From: Bacillota bacterium
GTDB taxonomy: Bacteria; Bacillota; Clostridia; Peptostreptococcales; Anaerovoracaceae
Length of the DNA stretch: 35,405 nucleotides
Assembly (NCBI GenBank): GCA_017416795.1
Contig: JAFQBD010000057.1
Location: forward strand, 1-35,405
Direction of reading: 5' to 3'
Shown here: piece after piece, positions 1 through 6,954 of the stretch
Numbering within the stretch: position 1 is the first letter of the stretch
How the letters are laid out: each line of letters opens with the position of its first letter
Program-made: the position numbers and the translations under genes
The notes under the pieces: generated by a model
The model's input: only the letters and a program-made list of their open reading frames with translations
Told to the model about the DNA's origin: nothing
The model's database searches: none

Positions 1-1
1 C

Positions 2-574
2 GATGTTGTTAAGGTGAACGGCAAGGTGATCGATGCGGTTGGCAAGAAGGTTTATGTTGTTGTCAACAAGCCGCTGGGATATATCACGTCCATGGATGAT
101 GATAAGGATAGAGCGACAGTTGCCGAGCTGGTTTCGGACATCCCTGAGAGACTTTTTCCTGTGGGCCGTCTCGACTATAACACTTCCGGCCTGCTGATAA
201 TGACTAATGACGGACAGCTGACATATACCCTGACACATCCGAAGCACGAAGTCTACAAGACATATATCGCAAAGGTGGCAGGCGTTCTCTCCGATGCCCG
301 CATCGCTAAGCTTCGCAAAGGCGTAGATATCGGCGGATTTATAACTTCTCCTGCAAAGGTCAAGGTGATAAAGCAGATGCCGAGACATGCTATCGTAGAG
401 ATAAGCATAAGAGAAGGAAAGAACAGACAGGTAAGAAAGATGTTTGCAGCGGTTGGAAACAAGGTGCAGGAGCTGCAGAGAGTTGCCATAGGCGAGATCA
501 AGCTGGGCAGACTGATGGAAGGCCACTACCGTAAACTCAACCGTGAGGAAATAGAATATCTCAAAAAATTGTAA
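2..574 (+). CDS. Pseudouridine synthase, RluB/RsuA family (5' end cut by window)
   Basis: Isomerises specific uridines in rRNA to pseudouridine. The frame is open to the left edge (an Asp-Val-Val-Lys-Val-Asn-Gly run precedes the first possible internal GTG at 14), which matches the end of the N-terminal S4 RNA-binding domain, so the true start lies outside the window. The visible part is the catalytic domain: VNKPLGYITS, the signature GRLDYNTSGLLIMTNDG with its catalytic Asp, and the late KNRQVRKMF segment typical of the RsuA/RluB/RluE/RluF group. I cannot tell which rRNA position it modifies; RluB-type is the usual assignment in Clostridia. It is followed after 1 nt by a strong terminator, so it ends its transcription unit. 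Confidence 0.9.
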   Translation, partial: DVVKVNGKVIDAVGKKVYVVVNKPLGYITSMDDDKDRATVAELVSDIPERLFPVGRLDYNTSGLLIMTNDGQLTYTLTHPKHEVYKTYIAKVAGVLSDARIAKLRKGVDIGGFITSPAKVKVIKQMPRHAIVEISIREGKNRQVRKMFAAVGNKVQELQRVAIGEIKLGRLMEGHYRKLNREEIEYLKKL

Positions 575-600
575 AAGAGTGCCGAAGCACTCTTTTTTTT
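575..600. terminator. Intrinsic terminator, probably bidirectional
   Basis: Perfect 8-bp stem AAGAGTGC/GCACTCTT closed by a CGAA tetraloop and followed by eight T. On the minus strand the same stem has a TTCG loop and is followed by a shorter T-rich stretch, so it may also stop the convergent kal transcript. Confidence 0.9.
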
Positions 601-622
601 GATTCCGTCTCGCGACTTTTCA

Positions 623-1012
623 TTACTTTCTCTGCATTTCCTTTGGAGTTACGCAGATACCTTTAGCTCTTGCTACTACGATCGGTTCGTCAAGGAAGTC
701 AGCAGCTGATGCGCTGATGTCAGGTCTTGCTGCTACAACTTTTCTAGCTTCGAACTTCATCTTTCTTGAAGTGTTGCCCATTTCATAGATTTCACCGTAA
801 ACTTCCAGGTAGTCGCCTGCATATGTAGGAGCCAGGAATTCAGTTTCATCGTATCTCAGGAACAGACCTTCGTCTCCGTCGCACTTGATCAGCAGTTCAG
901 TAGCAACGTCTCCGAACAGGTGGTTCATGTGAGCTCCGTCAACCAGGCTTCCGCCGTAATGAGCATCTTTATGTGACATACGTACTCTCAGCATTGATGT
1001 GATTTTTTCCAT
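623..1012 (-). CDS. kal: 3-aminobutyryl-CoA ammonia lyase
   Basis: Deaminates L-3-aminobutyryl-CoA to crotonyl-CoA, the step of lysine fermentation after the Kce cleavage reaction. The 129-residue product has the length and single hotdog-fold layout of known Kal proteins, with recognisable segments [38 protein letters not shown] and [11 protein letters not shown]. The start ATG at 1012 has an AGGAG ribosome site on the minus strand around 1018-1024. The gene is divergent from the sigma-54 activator at 1162 and separate from the main kdd-kam operon, but it has its own -24/-12 promoter at 1071-1085, which implies co-regulation. Codon use is strongly biased, as in the other catalytic genes of the pathway. 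Identification rests on recognised family sequence and pathway context. Confidence 0.93.
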   Translation of the reverse strand: MEKITSMLRVRMSHKDAHYGGSLVDGAHMNHLFGDVATELLIKCDGDEGLFLRYDETEFLAPTYAGDYLEVYGEIYEMGNTSRKMKFEARKVVAARPDISASAADFLDEPIVVARAKGICVTPKEMQRK

Positions 1013-1070
1013 TTTAGTTCTCCTTTTTTAAATTTCGAAATTTAACAAGTTAATTGCATTATATATTATT

Positions 1071-1085
1071 GCAAAAGATGTGCCA
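1071..1085 (-). promoter_or_regulatory. Sigma-54 (-24/-12) promoter of kal
   Basis: Read on the minus strand, the sequence is TGGCACATCTTTTGC. It has the invariant GG and GC doublets of the -24/-12 consensus with exact family spacing. The predicted transcript starts near 1058-1060, about 46 nt before the kal ATG. The adjacent divergent gene encodes a sigma-54 activator, which supports function. Confidence 0.85.
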
Positions 1086-1113
1086 ATGGTTTATTATTGA
1101 AAACAGACAGAAG

Positions 1114-1131
1114 TGAACCGTTTTATGTTCA
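1114..1131. promoter_or_regulatory. Candidate activator binding site (UAS) between kal and the regulator
   Basis: The interrupted palindrome TGAACCGTTTTATGTTCA lies upstream of the kal -24/-12 promoter (centre about 44 bp from the -24 element) and in front of the regulator gene. The same architecture, TGAACCGT then an AT core then GTTC, recurs at 3285-3302 upstream of the kdd promoter. Assignment to the Kdd-like regulator is inference. Confidence 0.45.
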
Positions 1132-1161
1132 GTGGTGATTCGGAAAAGGTAGAATAAATAT

Positions 1162-3225
1162 ATGAAAAACGCATACGGACTGGAAAGAGTCATAGCACCT
1201 GCTCACGTTTTTCCTGCATCTGCATGGGAACTTGATAACAGCAGAACTCTCAAAAGCGGAGAAATGAGAGTAAGTGTTAAGAGAATACATATAGAAGGAA
1301 CAGGATTCAGACAGATATGTCAGGAAGCTAATAACGATGAGGAGATCATCAAGGAAAAGATCAATGATATCGTTATCAGAAGAGGCAAGCTGCATAATCC
1401 TGTGACGGATACGGGAGGCCTTCTCTACGGCATCATCGAAGAAATCGCACCGGACTGTGAAAACAGCAAGGGTCTTAAGGTGGGGGATGAGATCATCCTG
1501 AACGCATCTCTTGCCGGCACACCTCTTTATATAGATAAGATCCACAGCATAGATAAGATGTACACTCAAATAGATGTGGATGGTTATGCCATAATACTGC
1601 CGGGATCTCCTGTAGTAAAGAGACCGGAAGGGCTGCCTGTGAACCTGCTGATGTTCACGTTCAACGAATCAGGAACTCTATACACAGTCAGCAAAGAGGC
1701 TGTAGGCAAGAAGCGTCTTGCGGTCGTTGGGAACAATCCTATGATGAATCTGGTGTTTGGCTATACTCTCAGGAAGAGTGCGGGACCTGATGCAGAGATA
1801 CAGTGTGTCTTTGATATCAACACCGAAAACCTTCTGAAGGGACATAAGATAGAGCTCCTCATGGCAGAAGTTTTTGATGAAGTATCGTACCACAATCTGC
1901 TTCGACCGGTGGAATGCCTCAAGACTTTTAAGGAAATGCCGCCTATGGATATGACGGTAAATTGTGCTGATATCCCCGGATCCGAAACGATCAATATCAT
2001 AGGGACTAAATCCGGCGGGACCGTTGTGTTTGCTAACTTTATAAGCAATTACAATATTGCGCTTTATGTTACCGAGGCAGTATCAAAAGACCTGATAATC
2101 AGATGTGCCGATGGATATCTCGAGGAATATGATGAATACGACTTCAAGATAGTAGAAGAATTGGCGCCATACTTTGAGGATGCATGGATACACGAAAACA
2201 AGCGTCTCAAGAGCGGATTCAAAGCTGCACAGACCATGAACCATTATGCCAGCTACGGCTTGACACAGGCAGAAGATTTCGTAGCTGTCAGCAGGAGCAT
2301 GAAAGCTGTAATGGAAGAGATAATCAGTGTTTCCAAGTATGACTGCAATGTGCTTATCACTGGAGAAACAGGTGTCGGCAAGGAAAAAGTCGCTAATATA
2401 ATCCAGAAGAACAGTTCTAGAAAAGTACAGCCTTTCATCAAGATAAACTGCGCATCCATTTCTCCGAATCTTATCGAATCGGAATTCTTCGGATATGAAA
2501 AGGGAGCCTTTACAGGTGCTAACGCAGGCGGTAAGAAAGGTTATTTCGAGGCAGCCGATAACGGTGTCATATTCCTGGATGAAGTAGGTGAACTGCCTTT
2601 GGACATTCAGGCAAAACTGCTCAGAGTCATCCAGGACGGTGAGTTTATCAAGGTCGGTGGGACTGAGCCTGTCAAAACCAACGTGAGAATAATATCCGCA
2701 ACTAACCGCGACCTCGAAGAACAGGTGGAGAAGAAGCTGTTTAGAAGAGACCTTTATTACAGGCTCAATGTATTTCCTATAAGAGTGCCGTCGCTGGCCA
2801 ACAGGCGTGAAGATATACCGCATCTGATCGATTCGTTCATCAGGAAATATAACGATAAATTCGGCGTTGAGAAAGAAGTGGATGATGAGGCGAAAGAATA
2901 TCTGCAGAGCAGGGACTGGCCGGGCAATATCAGAGAACTCGAAAACGTGACCCAGCGTCTTATCATCGGCTGTAAGGGCGATACGATAACTATGCTGGAC
3001 GTGATGAGAGAACTGCACGGCAATGCCATGGAAAGCATCAGTATTGATATAGATAAAGAGCAGATCGACAGCGGTGAAATGGATCTTGCCAGCATGGTCG
3101 ACAACTTCGAGAAAAACATAATCAAATATGCTTGTGAGAAATACGGATCCACAAGGAAGGCTGCCAGGGCTATCAACATCAGCCAGACACAGCTCGTAAG
3201 GAAGAAAAATAAATACGGGATATAG
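1162..3225 (+). CDS. Sigma-54 enhancer-binding activator with Kdd-like sensor domain
   Basis: A 687-residue transcriptional activator. Residues 1 to about 350 align end to end with the Kdd encoded at 3540: the ERVIAP/HRVIEP start, GK-HNP-T-GG-L-G, LKVGDEI/LKVGDKI, TPL-I-IH, QIDVDGYAI/QVDITGQAI and a final Rossmann-like half. The glycine-rich nucleotide loop IGGGGKSG of Kdd is replaced here by VGNNPMMN, so dinucleotide binding is probably changed or lost. Residues about 370-610 are the AAA+ domain: Walker A GETGVGKE (401-408), sigma-54 contact loop GAFTGA (448-453), Walker B FLDE (Asp473, Glu474) and arginine-finger region LFRRDLYYRL. The last 45 residues form a Fis/TyrR-like helix-turn-helix (STRKAARAINISQTQLVRKKNKYGI region). 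There is no receiver or PAS domain. Likely role (inference): it senses a lysine-pathway intermediate and activates the kal and kdd promoters. The ribosome site (AAAAGG) is weak. Confidence 0.93.
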   Translation: MKNAYGLERVIAPAHVFPASAWELDNSRTLKSGEMRVSVKRIHIEGTGFRQICQEANNDEEIIKEKINDIVIRRGKLHNPVTDTGGLLYGIIEEIAPDCENSKGLKVGDEIILNASLAGTPLYIDKIHSIDKMYTQIDVDGYAIILPGSPVVKRPEGLPVNLLMFTFNESGTLYTVSKEAVGKKRLAVVGNNPMMNLVFGYTLRKSAGPDAEIQCVFDINTENLLKGHKIELLMAEVFDEVSYHNLLRPVECLKTFKEMPPMDMTVNCADIPGSETINIIGTKSGGTVVFANFISNYNIALYVTEAVSKDLIIRCADGYLEEYDEYDFKIVEELAPYFEDAWIHENKRLKSGFKAAQTMNHYASYGLTQAEDFVAVSRSMKAVMEEIISVSKYDCNVLITGETGVGKEKVANIIQKNSSRKVQPFIKINCASISPNLIESEFFGYEKGAFTGANAGGKKGYFEAADNGVIFLDEVGELPLDIQAKLLRVIQDGEFIKVGGTEPVKTNVRIISATNRDLEEQVEKKLFRRDLYYRLNVFPIRVPSLANRREDIPHLIDSFIRKYNDKFGVEKEVDDEAKEYLQSRDWPGNIRELENVTQRLIIGCKGDTITMLDVMRELHGNAMESISIDIDKEQIDSGEMDLASMVDNFEKNIIKYACEKYGSTRKAARAINISQTQLVRKKNKYGI

Positions 3226-3251
3226 GAAATCCTGCGATGACGGACCGCAGT

Positions 3252-3269
3252 TGAACCTAAAAAGAATCG
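3252..3269. promoter_or_regulatory. Candidate weaker activator half-site
   Basis: TGAACCTAAAAAGAATCG shares the TGAACC half and general spacing of the sites at 1114 and 3285. It lies exactly 33 bp (about three helical turns) before the 3285 site, a phasing often seen for tandem sigma-54 activator sites. The right half is degenerate, so support is modest. Confidence 0.3.
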
Positions 3270-3277
3270 CATGAAAA

Positions 3278-3317
3278 CGAGGTTTGAACCGTAAATGGTT
3301 CGCCTGCCTCGTTTTTT
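3278..3317 (+). terminator. Intrinsic terminator after the regulator gene
   Basis: Outer stem AACGAGG/CCTCGTT with an inner GAACC/GGTTC stem, followed by seven T. It separates the regulator from the kdd operon, which therefore needs its own promoter. The inner palindrome doubles as a candidate activator site (3285-3302). A related stem-loop sequence occurs after groEL at 24011-24039. Confidence 0.8.
3285..3302. promoter_or_regulatory. Candidate activator binding site (UAS) upstream of kdd
   Basis: TGAACCGTAAATGGTTCG is an interrupted palindrome that closely matches the site at 1114-1131. Its centre lies about 135 bp upstream of the -24 element at 3430, within the normal enhancer range for sigma-54 activators. 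It sits inside the terminator hairpin, so the symmetry alone could be explained by RNA structure; the repetition near kal is what favours a protein site. Confidence 0.4.
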
Positions 3318-3429
3318 TACTGTATTAAAGTCTAGAATTATGTTCGTAAAAATGTACAAATTTGAAAAGTCTGTAAATTTCAACGATATGAGGTATTTGA
3401 ATTATTTTATGCAGATGAGCCGTGCAGAA

Positions 3430-3444
3430 TGGCATATAAATTGC
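3430..3444 (+). promoter_or_regulatory. Sigma-54 (-24/-12) promoter of the kdd-atoA operon
   Basis: TGGCATATAAATTGC followed by T is a near-consensus -24/-12 element with exact spacing. Predicted transcription start is near 3456-3458, giving an 83-nt leader before the kdd ATG. The flanks are very AT-rich, which would favour DNA bending between activator sites and promoter. No convincing sigma-A promoter is evident between 3317 and 3540. Confidence 0.88.
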
Positions 3445-3539
3445 TATATAAAATAGTATGTTAATTATGCTATGCGAGTTTGTTAAAAACCTAAATGCAT
3501 AAAAAATAAATTTTTTAATATTTGAGGAGGAAGTAAATT

Positions 3540-4607
3540 ATGAAAAAAGGATGCCCTTACGGAACACACAGAGTTATCGAACCAAAAGGAGTACTGCCAC
3601 AGCCGGCAGATGTTATCGATAACACTATGGAAATTTACGACAATGAAGTTCTCATCGATGTAAAAACTCTGAACATCGACTCTGCTTCATTCACAGAAAT
3701 CGTAAGAAGAACTTGTGACGGCAAGAAGCCTGCTGACATCGAAGGCGATGTAGCTGAAATGGAAAAAGTTAAGGAAACTATGAAGTCAATCGTAGCTAAG
3801 GCTGGTAAGCATAAGAATCCTTGGACTGGTTCAGGCGGAATGCTGATCGGTACAGTTAAGGAAATCGGACCTGCTTACGTTGGAGATCTGAAGGTTGGCG
3901 ATAAGATCGCTACACTGGTTTCACTGTCACTGACACCACTGGTAATCGAAGAAATCCACGAAATGAGACCTACAATCGACCAGGTTGACATCACAGGTCA
4001 GGCTATCCTGTTCCAGAGCGGAATCTACGCTAAGCTTCCTGATGACATGCCTGAAGGACTGGCACTGTCAGCACTGGACGTAGCAGGAGCTCCTGCACAG
4101 GCTGCTAAGCTTTCAAAGCCTGGTGAAACAGTTCTGGTTATTGGCGGCGGCGGTAAGTCCGGACTTCTCTGCCTGTACGAAGCAAAGAAGAGAGTTGGCG
4201 TAACTGGTAAGGTTATCTGCGCTGCAGGATCACAGAAATCAGAAGACAGAGCTAGAGCACTTGATCTGGCTGACGAATACTTCCACATGGACGCTGCAGA
4301 TGCAGTTGGCATGTACAACAAGATCATGGAACTGACAGACGGCAAGCTGTGCGATGTAGTTATCAACTGCGTAAACATCGAAAACACTGAAATGGCTTCA
4401 ATCCTGTCATGTAAGGATGACGGTACTGTATACTTCTTCTCCATGGCTACAAGCTTCACTAAGGCTGCTCTGGGTGCAGAAGGTGTTGGCAAGGACGTTA
4501 ACATGATCGTAGGTAACGGATACACTAAGGGCCACGCAGAAATCACTCTGCAGGTTCTGAGAGAACATGAAGGTATTAAAAAACTCTTCGAAGAAATGTA
4601 CGCTTAG
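3540..4607 (+). CDS. kdd: L-erythro-3,5-diaminohexanoate dehydrogenase
   Basis: Oxidatively deaminates 3,5-diaminohexanoate with NAD(P)+ to 5-amino-3-oxohexanoate, the third step of lysine fermentation. The 355-residue product has an N-terminal alcohol-dehydrogenase-like domain (GKHKNPWTGSGGMLIG, LKVGDKI) and a Rossmann domain with an intact VLVIGGGGKSG loop near residues 200-210. The ATG at 3540 follows a strong GAGGAGG site. It is the first gene of the long operon and shows the strong codon bias of a highly expressed enzyme. Its closest relative in the window is the N-terminal half of the regulator at 1162. Confidence 0.95.
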   Translation: MKKGCPYGTHRVIEPKGVLPQPADVIDNTMEIYDNEVLIDVKTLNIDSASFTEIVRRTCDGKKPADIEGDVAEMEKVKETMKSIVAKAGKHKNPWTGSGGMLIGTVKEIGPAYVGDLKVGDKIATLVSLSLTPLVIEEIHEMRPTIDQVDITGQAILFQSGIYAKLPDDMPEGLALSALDVAGAPAQAAKLSKPGETVLVIGGGGKSGLLCLYEAKKRVGVTGKVICAAGSQKSEDRARALDLADEYFHMDAADAVGMYNKIMELTDGKLCDVVINCVNIENTEMASILSCKDDGTVYFFSMATSFTKAALGAEGVGKDVNMIVGNGYTKGHAEITLQVLREHEGIKKLFEEMYA

Positions 4608-4658
4608 GCTTGTTAAATTTCCGTTTTGATAATTTAGTATTTGAAAGGAGTCAATTTA

Positions 4659-5918
4659 ATGGCTATTAGAAATTGGAAAGACGTTCCTATTTGGAAAGAC
4701 GTTACTGATGAACAGTGGAATGATTGGCATTGGCAGGTAGAAAACAGACTTAACACTGTAGAACAGATCAAACAGGTTGTTAACCTGACACCTGAAGAAG
4801 AAGCTGACATCGCTAAGGTTATGGACGGCTTCAGAGTAGGAATCACTCCTTACTATGCATCCCTGATGGATCCGGATGATCCTAGCTGCCCTGTAAGAAT
4901 GCAGGCTGTTCCTATCATCGAAGAAACTCACAGATCAGAAGCTGATATGCTGGACCCTCTTCACGAAGACGAAGACTCCCCGGCTCCTGGACTGACTCAC
5001 AGATATCCTGACAGAGTACTGTTCCTGATCACTGACCAGTGCTCAATGTACTGCAGACACTGCACAAGAAGAAGACTGGCAGGAGAAACTGACGGCGCTA
5101 GAAGCAGAGAAGATATCGACGCTTGCATCGATTACATCAGAAGAACTCCTGTAGTTAGAGACGTTCTGTTGTCAGGCGGAGACTGCCTCTGCGTAGAAGA
5201 CGATGTTCTCGAATACATCTTCACAGAACTGAGAAAGATCCCTCATGTAGAAATCGTAAGACTGGGCTCAAGAACTCCTGTAGTTATGCCTATGAGAATA
5301 ACTGACAAGCTTTGCGAAATGCTGAAGAAGTTCCACCCTGTATGGCTGAACACACACTTCAACCATCCTAAGGAAATGACTCCTGCTGCTGAAGAAGCTT
5401 GCCGTAAGCTGGCTGACGCAGGTATCCCTCTGGGCAACCAGTCAGTACTGCTGAGAGGTGTTAATGATGACGTTCACGTAATGAGAAATCTGATGCACCA
5501 TCTGGTAAGAAACAGAGTAAGACCTTACTACATCTATCAGTGCGACCTGTCACTGGGAATCTCACACTTCAGAACACCTGTATCAAAGGGTATCGAAATC
5601 ATCGAAGGTCTGAGAGGACATACTTCAGGTTATGCAGTACCTACATTCGTAGTTGATGCTCCGGGAGGCGGCGGCAAGACTCCTGTAATGCCTCAGTACG
5701 TGATCTCACAGACTCCTGACAAGGTGATCCTGAGAAACTACGAAGGCGTTATCACTACATACACAGAACCTGGATATCAGCCTCCACTGCAGTGCAGCTA
5801 TGAAAACTGCAAGGACATCGAAGGCTACAGATACGAAGGCGTTGCAGGTCTGGCACAGGGCGAAAGAATGTCAATGGAACCAAACGGACTTCTGAGACAC
5901 GAAAGGAATAAGAAATAG
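4659..5918 (+). CDS. kamA: Lysine 2,3-aminomutase
   Basis: Radical-SAM, PLP-dependent enzyme converting L-alpha-lysine to L-beta-lysine, the first step of the pathway. The start is set at ATG 4659, preceded by AAAGGAG; an upstream in-frame TTG at 4641 lies before the ribosome site and is rejected. The product has 419 residues. The [4Fe-4S]-binding CxxxCxxC is Cys128, Cys132 and Cys135 (CSMYCRHC), and the PLP lysine lies in PGGGGKTP at Lys340; both are offset by three from the clostridial enzyme's residues. The C terminus keeps the Cys-containing extension seen in true lysine aminomutases. It lies 51 nt after kdd and is codon-optimised. Confidence 0.97.
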   Translation: MAIRNWKDVPIWKDVTDEQWNDWHWQVENRLNTVEQIKQVVNLTPEEEADIAKVMDGFRVGITPYYASLMDPDDPSCPVRMQAVPIIEETHRSEADMLDPLHEDEDSPAPGLTHRYPDRVLFLITDQCSMYCRHCTRRRLAGETDGARSREDIDACIDYIRRTPVVRDVLLSGGDCLCVEDDVLEYIFTELRKIPHVEIVRLGSRTPVVMPMRITDKLCEMLKKFHPVWLNTHFNHPKEMTPAAEEACRKLADAGIPLGNQSVLLRGVNDDVHVMRNLMHHLVRNRVRPYYIYQCDLSLGISHFRTPVSKGIEIIEGLRGHTSGYAVPTFVVDAPGGGGKTPVMPQYVISQTPDKVILRNYEGVITTYTEPGYQPPLQCSYENCKDIEGYRYEGVAGLAQGERMSMEPNGLLRHERNKK

Positions 5919-5921
5919 ACC

Positions 5922-6938
5922 ATGTTTTTACTGGAAGAGCTTTCACAAAAATATAAGACGATCTCCATAGTTGGAATGGCCAAGAATGCCGGCAAGACTA
6001 CCGCCCTCAACTATCTTATTGAAGAGGCGATGGATGAAGGTATCGTTTTAGGCATTACATCCACAGGAAGAGACGGTGAGAGCACTGATCTGGTAACAGG
6101 GACTGATAAACCCAGAGTATTTCTGGACACAGACACCATCGTATCGGTGCCTACACAGCTTTATGAACTGGCAGATGCAGGTTTAGAGATCCTGAAGATG
6201 ACTGAATATAATTCATCTATCGGACAGATAATGCTTTGCAGAGTTGCGAGCAGCGGGTATGTGCAGATAGCAGGTCCCGTTATAAATGCCAGCCATCAGA
6301 AGATGTGCGAAGAAATGCTGGAACTGGGTGCCGAGTTGGTGCTGATCGATGGGGCAATAGATCGAAAATCCATCGCTGCACCAGGCACGTCCGATGCGAT
6401 CATCCTCTCCACAGGAGCGGTATTATCCAGAAGCATGAAGAAGGTAATAGAAGAAACGGCTCATACAGTCGGTCTCTATAGACTTCCTGTTCTGGAAGAT
6501 GGTGAGGATAAGGACATAATATTAGAACATTTGGGTGAAGAAAGGCCTATGATCGTAGGCAACGGTGATGTCAGGATACTTGACCTGACCACCGGCCTGG
6601 GTGCAGGCAAATTCCTTGATGGGCAAATAAATGAAAGCACTGAGTACATTTATGTACCCGGTGCTTTCACCCAAAGTGTGGTTGCAGATATCAACCCAAG
6701 GAAGCTGAAGAACGTTACGTTCGTTCTTAAAGATCCTACGAAAATATTCATAGATTCCGTATCATGGGGTCAGCTGAGGAAAAAGGGTCTTACGGTAAAA
6801 GTGCTGGAAAACATCAATGTTGCAGCCATTACAGTGAATCCTTCGGCTCCCGGCGGATATGCCTTCGAACATGAGGAATTATTAAAGGGAATGCAGGAAG
6901 CGATCACCGATATCCCGGTGATAGATGTGATGTTATAG
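5922..6938 (+). CDS. kamB: KamB-like P-loop protein of the lysine aminomutase cluster
   Basis: A 338-residue protein that starts 3 nt after kamA. Residues 18-26 (GMAKNAGKT) form a Walker A loop after a short beta-strand (TISIV). The middle holds ELVLIDGAIDRKS, which resembles the beta-strand/Asp region of SIMIBI-type NTPases. No transmembrane segment is visible. The position between kamA and kamC/kamDE matches the gene called kamB in known lysine fermenters, whose function is unproven; reactivation or cofactor loading of the B12-dependent 5,6-aminomutase is the usual proposal. Codon use is much less biased than in the flanking catalytic genes, suggesting lower protein output from the same transcript. 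Confidence 0.8.
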   Translation: MFLLEELSQKYKTISIVGMAKNAGKTTALNYLIEEAMDEGIVLGITSTGRDGESTDLVTGTDKPRVFLDTDTIVSVPTQLYELADAGLEILKMTEYNSSIGQIMLCRVASSGYVQIAGPVINASHQKMCEEMLELGAELVLIDGAIDRKSIAAPGTSDAIILSTGAVLSRSMKKVIEETAHTVGLYRLPVLEDGEDKDIILEHLGEERPMIVGNGDVRILDLTTGLGAGKFLDGQINESTEYIYVPGAFTQSVVADINPRKLKNVTFVLKDPTKIFIDSVSWGQLRKKGLTVKVLENINVAAITVNPSAPGGYAFEHEELLKGMQEAITDIPVIDVML

Positions 6939-6954
6939 CAGAGAGGAGACAGCA

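Noticed and set aside
1148..1155. TAGAAT as a -10 box giving a leaderless regulator mRNA
   Set aside because: The matching -35 position (GTTCAG) is poor and overlaps the candidate activator site, so I do not list it as a promoter.
2083..3018. A 311-codon open frame on the minus strand inside the sigma-54 activator gene
   Set aside because: It is antisense to a well-conserved coding sequence with clear domain motifs, has no ribosome site, and its translation is Cys/Phe/Tyr-rich with no recognisable motif.
4641..4658. Upstream TTG start for kamA
   Set aside because: It precedes the AAAGGAG site that serves ATG 4659, and the conserved protein starts at the ATG.
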